This document shows, in pieces, positions 1 to 6,819 of a DNA stretch of 8,901 nt. The notes under the pieces were generated by a model. The model was not told the origin of the DNA and searched no databases. It was given only the letters and a program-made list of their open reading frames with translations. Positions within the stretch are counted from its first letter, which is position 1. Every line of letters begins with the position of its first letter. The position numbers and the translations under genes are program-made. The stretch comes from an uncultured Rikenellaceae bacterium (lineage in GTDB: Bacteria > Bacteroidota > Bacteroidia > Bacteroidales > Rikenellaceae). The stretch covers positions 1 to 8,901 of the forward strand of contig CAMQVM010000047.1 in the NCBI GenBank assembly GCA_947038135.1, in the 5' to 3' direction.

Positions 1-40
1 TTTTATATAGGTTGTGCTTTTTAAGCGTAACCCTCTCCAT
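1..40 (-). CDS. Start of an unidentified leftward gene, cut by the window edge
   Basis: An ATG at 40-38 on the minus strand opens a frame that runs off the left edge without a stop (MERVTLKKHNLYK, 13 codons). The start lies about 12 bases downstream of the expected transcription start of a well-formed Bacteroidota promoter (57-88), which is the main reason to believe it. Thirteen residues are too few to recognise a family. The opposite strand also has a short open stretch here (3-62, stop 63-65), so a convergent gene end is a weaker alternative. No function can be given. Confidence 0.35.
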   Translation of the reverse strand, partial: MERVTLKKHNLYK

Positions 41-56
41 GCTTACGATTGTTATA

Positions 57-88
57 CAAATTTAAAAGCATACTCACATATACACAAA
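57..88 (-). promoter_or_regulatory. Leftward Bacteroidota-type promoter
   Basis: Read on the minus strand, TTTG (88-85) is followed after 20 bases by TAAATTTG (64-57). This exactly matches the -33 TTTG / -7 TAnnTTTG pattern of the primary sigma factor in Bacteroidota. Transcription should start near base 52, just ahead of the ATG at 40-38. The 20-base spacer is the same as in the promoter at 1217-1248. Confidence 0.55.
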
Positions 89-115
89 AAATACAGGTTT
101 ATGAAAATTTAATTA

Positions 116-142
116 ACCACCACCACCACCACCAACAACAAC
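116..142. repeat. Trinucleotide microsatellite (ACC)6(AAC)3
   Basis: Six perfect ACC units (116-133) are followed by three AAC units (134-142). The tract is non-coding as far as can be seen. It lies between the end of the 218-1189 gene and the leftward promoter at 57-88, about 27 bases upstream of that promoter's -33 element. Repeats of this kind can change length by slippage; whether this one does is unknown. The rest of 89-217 is AT-rich and shows no gene or hairpin that I can support. Confidence 0.8.
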
Positions 143-217
143 AAAATATTAATCTTATTATAAGTGTAACAGTGTATTGATAATAAGCTTTTATAGATTT
201 GCTTGGGTGAATTGTAT

Positions 218-1189
218 TTATTTGTTGTGAGGTGGGTATAGAGGTGTCCATTTCTCATTTTTGTGCATATCTTGATACTCTTTTTTATAGTCAGTGGTAG
301 ATATATCTTTTGCTATAATAGAAAAATTGTAATTTGTAGTTTTTATGTTATATATGAAATCGGTTATGTAATACCTTCCATCATTAACTGGCGACATATT
401 TATTGAGCACTCGCTATATACCCTATGTTTTTGGTTCGCATAAAATGACTCTATATGCACAATAGCCTTAGTGTCGGCATTTACACTATAAATACATTGT
501 GAATAATTTACAAGTTTGTAAATAATAGAGAATTGATAGTTATTATCCTTTTTACCTATATAACTAACATCGTACTCTCGCACTTTTTTTATGCCGTAAT
601 TTTGTGGTACAAAGCTAGTAACAGCTTTGAATGTTTGTGCTACACGCAAGATAGATGTACTATCATTAGCAAATGAAGAGTTTAGATGTTTAAATTGTTT
701 ATTTTGTATCCTATTTGAATGGTTGTAGATCAATGATATATTTGCACCGTTGTAGTTATTAAGTGCAGAGCTAATAATATCTATATTCATCTCAAAGGCT
801 GCATAGTCTGTTGTAAAGTTATGAAATTTTACATCTTTCTTGAAAAACTTTATAGGGTCTTTTAAACCTTTGACAGTTATTTCATCGAGCTCTATTCTCG
901 ATTTTAGCTCAATTACTATATTTTTGTCTTTGCCGTTATATATAGCTGTTGTCTCTTTGGCACTAAGGTAGTTTACTTTAATAGTGTCGCCCGCTTTCAA
1001 CTCATTGTCTTTAATGTTAAATACTCCTAGTGAGTCTGCGTAACCAATCAATTTGCTATTTATAGTTATGTTGGCGTATGGCAGTGGGGCGTTTTCAGAA
1101 ACAGCCTCTATATTTATCTCTTGAGCAAGTGATGCAAATGAGATAAATGAAATAAAAGGAGTGAAAAATAATTTAATTAAATTTCTCAT
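218..1189 (-). CDS. Exported protein with carboxypeptidase regulatory-like (CarboxypepD_reg) domain
   Basis: This 323-residue protein begins with a signal peptide (MRNLIKLFF..., hydrophobic core rich in Phe/Ile/Ser) with likely cleavage in SLA|QEI, so it should be periplasmic or on the outer membrane. After it comes a beta-sandwich domain of CarboxypepD_reg type: 'PLPYANITINSKLIGYADSLGVFNIK' followed by 'DTIKVNYLSAK' and 'ELDEITVKG', the pattern that also begins many TonB-dependent receptors in Bacteroidota. The rest, roughly 210 residues, is a beta-rich domain I do not recognise by name; no barrel or plug follows, so it is not a receptor. An upstream ATG (1210) and a TTG (1219) are in frame, but the TTG lies in the -7 promoter box and the ATG at 1189 gives a normal signal peptide, so 1189 is chosen. 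The gene has its own promoter and stands alone between the adk terminator and the left-edge gene. Molecular role unknown. Confidence 0.8.
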   Translation of the reverse strand: MRNLIKLFFTPFISFISFASLAQEINIEAVSENAPLPYANITINSKLIGYADSLGVFNIKDNELKAGDTIKVNYLSAKETTAIYNGKDKNIVIELKSRIELDEITVKGLKDPIKFFKKDVKFHNFTTDYAAFEMNIDIISSALNNYNGANISLIYNHSNRIQNKQFKHLNSSFANDSTSILRVAQTFKAVTSFVPQNYGIKKVREYDVSYIGKKDNNYQFSIIYKLVNYSQCIYSVNADTKAIVHIESFYANQKHRVYSECSINMSPVNDGRYYITDFIYNIKTTNYNFSIIAKDISTTDYKKEYQDMHKNEKWTPLYPPHNK

Positions 1190-1216
1190 GTGTTTTTGTT
1201 TATAAATCATATTATG

Positions 1217-1248
1217 CAAATATATGTAAATTTAACCATTTGAGCAAA
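1217..1248 (-). promoter_or_regulatory. Leftward Bacteroidota-type promoter for the CarboxypepD_reg-like gene
   Basis: On the minus strand TTTG (1248-1245), a 20-base spacer and TATATTTG (1224-1217) match the -33/-7 consensus exactly. Transcription should start near 1212, giving a leader of about 22 bases before the ATG at 1189. It follows the hairpin terminator at once, so the gene is a separate unit from the adk operon. Confidence 0.6.
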
Positions 1249-1272
1249 TAATATATATGTTACAACAAAATA

Positions 1273-1309
1273 AAAAGCACGCCTTAAATTTAATTTAAGG
1301 CGTGCTTTT
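1273..1309 (-). terminator. Intrinsic hairpin terminator after adk
   Basis: A perfect 17-bp stem (1273-1289 with 1293-1309) closes a 3-base loop (TTA). The GC-rich core is GCACGCC/GGCGTGC. It lies 16 bases beyond the adk stop codon. Reading leftwards the stem ends in TTTT and is followed by TATTTTG, a good U-tract. The stem also ends in TTTT on the plus strand, so it could work both ways, but no rightward gene reaches it here. Confidence 0.85.
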
Positions 1310-1325
1310 AAAATGTAGGCAGATA

Positions 1326-1904
1326 CTATTTTGTATAGTTTTCAAGTACTGCACTGATACGTCCAAAGATGTTATCTATTGTACCAGTGCCATCAATAGC
1401 AACATATTTACCTTGCTTTTCATAGAAGTTGCTTACAATAGCTGTTTGAGCATTGTAAACAGATATTCTGTTGCGTATAATCTCTTCGCTCATATCGTCA
1501 GCTCTACCGCTAGCGTTACCTCTAAGCAAAAGGCGCTTAACAAGCTCCTCTTCGTCTACTTCAAGTGCAATCATTACAGTAACACTCTCTTTGATTTCGC
1601 TAAGCATAACATCAAAAGCCTCTGCTTGTGCTGTTGTGCGTGGAAAACCATCAAAGATAGTACCCACTGCACCCTCTTGCTCGCTTAGGTAGTTTTTCAT
1701 CAAACCTATAACTAGCTCGTCAGATACTAATCCACCACTAGCCATCTGCACCTCTGCAATTTTTCCTAGCTCTGTTTCTGCTTTCACCTGCGAACGAATA
1801 ACATCGCCAGTAGAGATGTGTAGTAGGTTGAAACGCTCTTTGATTTTGTCGGCTTGTGTGCCTTTTCCCGCCCCCGGAGGGCCAAATAATACTAAATTGA
1901 TCAT
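1326..1904 (-). CDS. adk: Adenylate kinase (short form)
   Basis: Catalyses the reversible reaction ATP + AMP = 2 ADP in the cytosol and balances the adenylate pool. The 192-residue protein has the Walker A loop GPPGAGKGT at residues 8-16, the AMP-binding segment 'HISTGDVIRSQV' (about 29-40), the conserved FDGFPRT at 84-90 and an arginine-containing lid GRADD at 133-137. The lid is short, without the zinc-type Cys residues of the long bacterial form, which fits the roughly 190-residue form common in Bacteroidota. It is the last gene of the leftward operon, 45 bases after thiL. No promoter-like CAAAnnTA (minus-strand TAnnTTTG) is visible in that gap, so transcription probably comes from upstream. 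A strong terminator follows. The only ribosome-binding hint is AGAAAG directly before the ATG. Confidence 0.97.
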   Translation of the reverse strand: MINLVLFGPPGAGKGTQADKIKERFNLLHISTGDVIRSQVKAETELGKIAEVQMASGGLVSDELVIGLMKNYLSEQEGAVGTIFDGFPRTTAQAEAFDVMLSEIKESVTVMIALEVDEEELVKRLLLRGNASGRADDMSEEIIRNRISVYNAQTAIVSNFYEKQGKYVAIDGTGTIDNIFGRISAVLENYTK

Positions 1905-1949
1905 CTTTCTGAAATAAATATTTATTATGGTTACTTAATTTGTTACTCT

Positions 1950-2975
1950 TTATTCTTGCTCTTTGTTTCCTTGGTGTCCTTGGGCAATTATAGTGAGCTC
2001 ATTGCCCTCTTTGGTAACTAGTGCAGCACCCTCGTCTTTCGAGCAGATATGCCCAATTACAGATATCCCCTCAATTCCTTTAATCTTTTCATACTCAGCA
2101 AGTGAGGTTGTAAACAACATTTCGTAGTCGCCTCCACCGTTCATTGATGAAATTATAGGGTCGATGCCAAGCTCGTTTCCTGCTTCGTAGCACTTGATAT
2201 ATATCGGTAGCTTATCAATATATATTTTAGCTCCAACATCTGACTTCTTGCATATATGTAGTATCTCGGATGCTAGCCCGTCTGATATATCAATCATTGA
2301 TGTAGGCTTTATCTTGTTCTCTGCAAATAGCTCTATCACATCGCTTCTAAGCATAGGCTTTAGCGCACGTTGTAATAGGTAGCTGTAATCGCCAAACTCA
2401 GGCTTTGCAACATTGTTGCCAGTTAATATCTTCTTCTCTCGTTCAAGAAGCTTTAGCCCTATGTATGCAGATCCTAAGTCACCACTTACACATATCAAAT
2501 CGTTTATTGAAGCGCCATGGCGGTATGTAATATCCTCTTTTTTAGCCGATCCGATAGTTGTAATAGAGATCATAAACCCTGTTACAGATGCCGACGTGTC
2601 GCCACCTATAACATCTATACCATGCTCTAAAGCAGCAATGTTAACACCCTCATAAAACTCATCTACCATTTCAACAGTAAAACGAGCAGATAGCGCAAGC
2701 GATATCAATATTTGCGATGGCTTACCGTTCATAGCACAAATATCTGACGCACCAACCACTACACATTTATATCCAAGGTGTTTTAGCGGGTGGTAGGTAA
2801 GGTCAAAATCTATACCCTCAACCATTAGGTCGGTAGATACTAGGCTCTCTTTATCTGTAAAATTTAAAACTGCTGCATCGTCTCCGATACCAGCTGTTGT
2901 GGTGCTGTTTTTTATCTTTTCACGGCGTGTTATATGGTCTATAAACCCAAACTCTCCTAACTCTGAAATATCCAT
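1950..2975 (-). CDS. thiL: Thiamine-monophosphate kinase
   Basis: Phosphorylates thiamine monophosphate to thiamine diphosphate with ATP, the last step of cofactor synthesis, in the cytosol. At 341 residues it has the usual length. ThiL/PurM-superfamily signatures are all present: AGIGDDAAV (28-36, metal-binding Asp pair at 32-33), STDLMVEGIDFD (47-58), GGDTS (124-128), MIDISDGLASEI (227-238) and NGGGDYEML (279-287). Its ATG lies one base after the stop of the GNAT gene, so the two are probably translationally coupled. No other thiamine-biosynthesis gene is in the window, so a role in completing salvaged or separately made TMP is inference. PurM and SelD belong to the same superfamily, but the GGDTS and GGGDYE motifs favour ThiL. 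Confidence 0.93.
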   Translation of the reverse strand: MDISELGEFGFIDHITRREKIKNSTTTAGIGDDAAVLNFTDKESLVSTDLMVEGIDFDLTYHPLKHLGYKCVVVGASDICAMNGKPSQILISLALSARFTVEMVDEFYEGVNIAALEHGIDVIGGDTSASVTGFMISITTIGSAKKEDITYRHGASINDLICVSGDLGSAYIGLKLLEREKKILTGNNVAKPEFGDYSYLLQRALKPMLRSDVIELFAENKIKPTSMIDISDGLASEILHICKKSDVGAKIYIDKLPIYIKCYEAGNELGIDPIISSMNGGGDYEMLFTTSLAEYEKIKGIEGISVIGHICSKDEGAALVTKEGNELTIIAQGHQGNKEQE

Positions 2976-2976
2976 C

Positions 2977-3516
2977 TTAATCTATGCTTTTAAAAGTTAT
3001 TATCTCGTTGTATAAGCTCTCTTTAACAACTGCGTATTGAGCCTCTGTAAGCTCCTTTTTTGTGGTTAACAGCAGCAGTTCAAATGGTTCAGCATCTGCC
3101 GAGTATGGAGGGCAGAGGTGTTTGTGAGAGTTTTGTATAAACCCAAGCTTTAAATAAAAGTTGAGTCGTCGTTGGCTAATTTCATCTACCACAGGGTCGA
3201 TATCTAGCACTATTGGTAGTGCTCTATATCTCCATATTATATCTGATAGTATAAAGCTACCTCTTCCTCCTTGGCGCATATTTGTGCTAAGGGCAAAGTG
3301 TTCAATATATATGTATCTAGGGTATATCCAAAATATAACAAACCCTACAAACTCATCGTTATCTACATATACATCTATCTTACATTTTTTGTTTGATAGC
3401 ATCTCTAGCTGATTCTCTAGGCTTCGTTTTTCGTGCTCGGGAAAGCTATAACTATAAACCTCCCACATCTCATTAAACCACTCGCTATCTCTATTTTCTA
3501 TACGAAATATATCCAT
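2977..3516 (-). CDS. GNAT-family N-acetyltransferase
   Basis: A 179-residue cytosolic protein of the Gcn5-related acetyltransferase fold. The acetyl-CoA pyrophosphate-binding loop is seen as 'NMRQGGRGSFIL' (79-90), an R/Q-x-x-G-x-G/S type motif after the strand 'IYIEHFALS' (69-77). 'QRRLNFYLKLGF' (115-126) is the usual motif B with the Tyr near the thiol. The front part (10-60) contains 'FPEHEKRS', common in this sub-group, and a 'DEFVGFVIFW' strand. The substrate cannot be read from the sequence. It is tightly linked to thiL (one base apart) and follows the TPR gene. If the TPR tail at 3520-3568 is counted, the gap to that gene is only 3 bases. No Shine-Dalgarno is seen; the start follows an A-rich run. 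Confidence 0.87.
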   Translation of the reverse strand: MDIFRIENRDSEWFNEMWEVYSYSFPEHEKRSLENQLEMLSNKKCKIDVYVDNDEFVGFVIFWIYPRYIYIEHFALSTNMRQGGRGSFILSDIIWRYRALPIVLDIDPVVDEISQRRLNFYLKLGFIQNSHKHLCPPYSADAEPFELLLLTTKKELTEAQYAVVKESLYNEIITFKSID

Positions 3517-3519
3517 TAT

Positions 3520-3576
3520 CTATCTTTTTTTAAGCAGTTTACTATAGCGTTTAGCTACCTCGTATGCTTTATATAC
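3520..3576 (-). other. Out-of-frame C-terminal tail of the TPR protein (probable frameshift)
   Basis: Immediately after the TAA that ends the TPR gene (3571-3569), another minus-strand frame continues as VYKAYEVAKRYSKLLKKR and stops with TAG at 3522-3520. The join 'GELGI' + 'YKAYEVAKRYSKLLKKR' resembles the ending I remember for related Bacteroidota TPR proteins (SKAGELG..AY.VIKRYC). Reading frame is restored by adding one AT dinucleotide in the short AT run at about 3570-3575, or by removing one base. The stop would then lie 3 bases before the GNAT start, a normal operon gap. The tail looks coding: basic, helical and aligned with the end of the last repeat. Confidence 0.6.
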
Positions 3577-5494
3577 CTAATTCTCCTGATTTTGAAAGGT
3601 CAAGAAATCCTTTGTCTAGCTCTTTTAAATCTATCTGTATTAAACCCCTATTATAATATGCCTCTGCCATATATGGGTGGAGCTCAATAGCTTTTGTGTA
3701 GTTGGTTATAGCTTCAACTTTCTTTCCACTAAGGTATAATATATTACCTTTGTTGTAGTAAAATTGTGCTATGTTTCCATTTAGCTCAATGGCTTTGTTT
3801 ATATCTACTAAAGCCTCGTCATAGTTATAGGTCGTCTCGCTGTTTTTTAGTTGATTTACAGGGTCGGCATCTATGATTAACTTGTGGTTATTTTGGTCTA
3901 TTCTTGATATAAACTCTATCATCTCGGTGTTTGCCACGGCTCTGTTCATGTAGTAAAAGGCATTTGTAGGTGCTAGCAATATAGCGTCGTTATACCCTTT
4001 CATAGCCATTGTATATTGCTTAATTGCGTGGTTGGTCATCGCCTTGGTAAATGTCACTACCTCTTTATCTTGCGAGGTTTTGTCTACCTCTCTGTTTATA
4101 GCCTCTATAATAGATTTATCTAGTTGTGAACTTAGAGGTGATATTGTTACATCATACTTTTTATATATTCGCTCTATTTGTGCTATTGCGCTGTTGTTAT
4201 ACTTCTGTATGCTTGGTAGGTTGTTATCTTTGCTGCTAGGTGTCAGGCGGTGCATTGGCAGCAGGGTAACATTTATATCTGAGCTATGTACGTTCTCAAA
4301 ATCTCGGTTTTCAAAGTCGGTGTTAAATGAAAGCAGCGAGTTAAACATCTTGCTTGTATCTGCATATATCGAAAATGTTTCATCTGTAAGCTTCGACCTA
4401 TACTCTGAAATCTTATTTTGCGCTATAGTATAATCAGACTTTGAGCCTGTCATATTGCCCATTCTATGGCGTACATTCGACCTGCTTAAGTAGGCGTTGG
4501 CAAAATCGGGATATAGCTCTATCGCCTTGCTAAAATCTCGTTCTGCATCTTCTACATTGCCGAGTTGGTTGTTTAATATACCCCTATTAAAGTATACTAG
4601 CACATTTCGAGGTGAGTAGTATGCTACTTTGTTATAGTCGTCCATTGCCTTATTGTCATCGCCAATTTGTGACAGCAGTAGTGCTCTGTTGAAGTATATC
4701 AGTGAGTTTGTAGAGTCTAGCTGTACCGACTTGTTAAAGTCCTTTATAGCATCGGTTGGTTTGTTGTTGTTGGCGTGCACTAATGCTCTGTTGAAGTATG
4801 CAGGTAGGCTAGTGCTGTCGAGCTTTATAGAGTTTGTAAGGTCGATATAAGCGCTGTCTAGTCTGTTCATTTGTAGATATAAGATACCACGTCGTAGATG
4901 TCCTGCTGGGTCAAACCTGTTGATCCTTACAGCTTTGTCGTAGTTATTAAATGCAGATACTGTGTCTTTAAGCATTAAGTATGAGCTACCTCTATTAATA
5001 TAGGCATCAACTACATTAGGGCGGCGCTTAATAAATTGGTCGAAGTCGGCAATGGCATTTTCAAACTGCTGGCTTAGAAAAAATGTTACTCCTCGGCTAT
5101 AATATGTTCCCTCTCTATCGGGGCGGATATCTATTGCTTTGGCAAAGTCTTGTATTGCACTTTCGTAATCGCCTAAAGAGGAGTTTGTTACTGCTCGATA
5201 TTGATATGCTTGAGTAAATACAGAGTTTATTTTTATAGCGTTGCTAAAATCGTTTCGTGCTCCGATTAGGTCGCCTAAATTGTATTTTGATATGCCACGA
5301 AGAAAGTAGCCATCGGTAGAGGTGCTGTCTGACCTTAGTAGAATATTAAGCACATCTATGGCACTTTTATACTTTCCTTCTGTAATTAGCTCTTGACCAA
5401 CATAATATATATGTTGTCTGTTTAACTGAGCGTATGACTCTATGTTGCTACATACTATTAATGCAGCTATAAGTAGATATTTTATCTTTTGCAT
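3569..5494 (-). CDS. Exported tetratricopeptide-repeat (TPR) protein
   Basis: A 641-residue protein with a signal peptide (MQKIKYLLIAALIVCSNIESYA|Q, cleavage near residue 22), so it acts outside the cytoplasm, probably in the periplasm. The mature part is nearly all 34-residue TPR units. About ten stand in tandem at 28-361 (typical unit 'AYFNRALVHANNNKPTDAIKDFNKSVQLD'). A linker of about 110 residues without repeats follows (366-475), then four more units (476-641), the second of which carries an insert of about 25 residues. TPR stacks are protein-protein scaffolds; the partner is unknown. No catalytic domain is seen. It begins 12 bases after the GH20-like gene, so both exported proteins are made together. 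The stop codon at 3569 looks premature (see the tail at 3520-3576); with the frame restored it would be 658 residues. Confidence 0.9.
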   Translation of the reverse strand: MQKIKYLLIAALIVCSNIESYAQLNRQHIYYVGQELITEGKYKSAIDVLNILLRSDSTSTDGYFLRGISKYNLGDLIGARNDFSNAIKINSVFTQAYQYRAVTNSSLGDYESAIQDFAKAIDIRPDREGTYYSRGVTFFLSQQFENAIADFDQFIKRRPNVVDAYINRGSSYLMLKDTVSAFNNYDKAVRINRFDPAGHLRRGILYLQMNRLDSAYIDLTNSIKLDSTSLPAYFNRALVHANNNKPTDAIKDFNKSVQLDSTNSLIYFNRALLLSQIGDDNKAMDDYNKVAYYSPRNVLVYFNRGILNNQLGNVEDAERDFSKAIELYPDFANAYLSRSNVRHRMGNMTGSKSDYTIAQNKISEYRSKLTDETFSIYADTSKMFNSLLSFNTDFENRDFENVHSSDINVTLLPMHRLTPSSKDNNLPSIQKYNNSAIAQIERIYKKYDVTISPLSSQLDKSIIEAINREVDKTSQDKEVVTFTKAMTNHAIKQYTMAMKGYNDAILLAPTNAFYYMNRAVANTEMIEFISRIDQNNHKLIIDADPVNQLKNSETTYNYDEALVDINKAIELNGNIAQFYYNKGNILYLSGKKVEAITNYTKAIELHPYMAEAYYNRGLIQIDLKELDKGFLDLSKSGELGI

Positions 5495-5506
5495 TTTTAC
5501 TTGTGT

Positions 5507-6574
5507 TTATCTGTTCATGTCTGTAATTACACTTTTATTGTTAGCCTTAAATATCTCTGCCAAAGGGGTGAAATACTTCTCTTTAAGCTTTGTGTCTGTT
5601 GGTGCGTTGCCAAGATATACTACATCAAAATTTGTCGATTTTGCAAACTCTTTTGTTAGTACTTTGGTGAATCTTACGCCCTCTGTTGAGTGTATTTTAT
5701 GCCCTGTATGCTTCTCAAAGGCTATGTTGTCGTTTGATGATATGTCTAGTATCGGTATTAGCTCTATGCCATTATCGGTAGCTGTTTTATATAGCTGGTT
5801 TAGCTCGCTGTAACTTAGTGCTTTGTTGTTGCTTTTTATGTATGGGTTTGCAGAGTCTATAAAGTCGCTTTTAATGGCTGTACCCTCTGTTGATATAAGT
5901 TTTAGGTATATCACAAATTTATTATTCATTACTGCTTTGTTGATATGGCTTTGTAGCATACTTATGCTCATAGGTGTCTTTATGAGGTCTATAATCTCTG
6001 AAGACCCCTCGTCGCCTGAGGTCTTACATATATCTGCTGCCTTAATTACTTTAGTGCTCTTGTCAAATATCTTTTGAAGTGCTTTTTGGTCGCTAACAAT
6101 ATTGTTTCTTAATGCCTGAAACGCCCATGACATAGATTTTGATGAGGTGTACTCTATGTTAACCTCATTTTTAAATACCTTTAGTGAGTAGGCATCATTA
6201 GAGTTTTTATCTGCACCTGCAATCTTCTCTACCTGCTCAATATTTATAGTGTGCTCGCCTGGTTTTTGTGCTATTGATACCTCCTCACAACCCGATTTTT
6301 TAAGTAGTTCGGCAACCCTTTTACACATCAATTTGCTACCCTCGCTGTTAGTGATTGAGTAGATAGTAATATCTCTTTTTAGGTTAAAGTCGGTAATCTT
6401 CGACTCACGCTTTATTGTCGACCTATTATTTTGAGTAGTTGTTGTCGATATTGCTGAATTTATGTTTGAAAAGAGTAAACAAGTAGCTAAAACTGCTACT
6501 TTTATTTTATGTTGTTTTGTCGCTGAAATACTCATTTTAGATGCTTTATTTGTGTGTAATATATTGAATGTCAT
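5507..6574 (-). CDS. Exported GH20-like (hexosaminidase-fold) protein, apparently without catalytic residues
   Basis: A 355-residue protein with a signal-peptide core at 25-41 (KVAVLATCLLFSNINSA). Residues about 68-160 resemble the N-terminal GH20b-type domain of beta-N-acetylhexosaminidases: a strand-helix start, then 'NDAYSLKVFKNEVNIEYTSSKSMSWAFQALRNNI', which fits the family pattern EAYxLxV...I.I.A....G.F.A.QTL. Residues 180-330 follow the first part of the GH20 barrel: 'MSISMLQSHINKAVMNNKFVIYLKL' for the strand that usually reads KLNxFHWHLTD, and 'YSELNQLYKTATDNGIELIPILDIS' for the strand usually ending IPEIDMPGH. Where the catalytic HxGGDE pair is expected it reads 'YLGNAPT' (320-326), and the HWHLTD residues are absent. 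The protein also ends before a full barrel would close. I infer a binding or structural role rather than hydrolysis. An alternative start is the ATG at 6535 (residue 14). First gene of the five-gene operon. Confidence 0.7.
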   Translation of the reverse strand: MTFNILHTNKASKMSISATKQHKIKVAVLATCLLFSNINSAISTTTTQNNRSTIKRESKITDFNLKRDITIYSITNSEGSKLMCKRVAELLKKSGCEEVSIAQKPGEHTINIEQVEKIAGADKNSNDAYSLKVFKNEVNIEYTSSKSMSWAFQALRNNIVSDQKALQKIFDKSTKVIKAADICKTSGDEGSSEIIDLIKTPMSISMLQSHINKAVMNNKFVIYLKLISTEGTAIKSDFIDSANPYIKSNNKALSYSELNQLYKTATDNGIELIPILDISSNDNIAFEKHTGHKIHSTEGVRFTKVLTKEFAKSTNFDVVYLGNAPTDTKLKEKYFTPLAEIFKANNKSVITDMNR

Positions 6575-6819
6575 GTTTTTGTGTGTTTTTTAATGTCTGT
6601 TTATACTGTGTTGTTTTGTTACGTCTTACTTACAAAGATATTTTTTTTCTGCGAATTATTACTTAAAATTTTATTAATCTAGCTTTTTTTTGTTACTTTG
6701 GTAGTGGAAATAGCATTACAAATAGTTTTTACATACTCTTTTTTATTGCTTTTTGGCTTTTTATATATTTAGAAATGTCATCTTTTACAACACTTATAAA
6801 TTAACAACATCTTATAGAT
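6575..6819. other. Divergent control region between the two operons
   Basis: This 245-bp AT-rich gap separates the leftward and rightward operons, so both sets of promoters must lie here or overlap the gene starts. The leftward -7 box at 6633-6640 is the clearest signal. For the rightward operon the best candidate is TTACTTTG at 6693-6700, one base off TAnnTTTG and without a convincing -33 partner. There is no strong hairpin and no credible small gene. Confidence 0.5.
6633..6640 (-). promoter_or_regulatory. Leftward -7 element for the GH20-like/TPR/GNAT/thiL/adk operon
   Basis: On the minus strand TATCTTTG (6640-6633) matches the Bacteroidota TAnnTTTG element exactly. No TTTG is present at the expected -33 distance (the sequence there reads AAGT), so the promoter may be weak or activator-dependent. 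Transcription would start near 6628, giving a leader of about 54 bases to the ATG at 6574, or about 93 to the ATG at 6535. Confidence 0.4.

Noticed and set aside
101..163. Threonine-operon-like leader peptide on the plus strand (six ACC Thr codons, then Asn, Lys, Ile and Leu codons, stop at 161)
   Set aside because: The in-frame ATG at 101 is followed by a TAA at 110 before the Thr run. No plus-strand promoter or attenuator hairpin is visible, and the next gene is on the opposite strand.
1302..1692. Plus-strand open frames opposite adk (1302-1688 and 1471-1692)
   Set aside because: They lie on the other strand of a certain adk gene, the first starts inside the terminator stem, and their low-complexity Ser/Cys/Leu-rich products are typical of antisense frames.
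1913..1926. 14-base palindrome AATAAATATTTATT ahead of adk
   Set aside because: It contains only A and T in an AT-rich gap, so chance is a sufficient explanation; it would form only a weak hairpin.
4032..4433. Plus-strand open frame opposite the TPR gene
   Set aside because: It is fully covered by the TPR gene, has no promoter, and its Leu/Ser-rich product mirrors the opposite coding strand.
6446..6502. Lipoprotein signal in the GH20-like protein (LATC at residues 29-32)
   Set aside because: The residue before Cys is Thr, and the Cys lies inside the hydrophobic core with more hydrophobic residues after it, so an ordinary signal peptide fits better.
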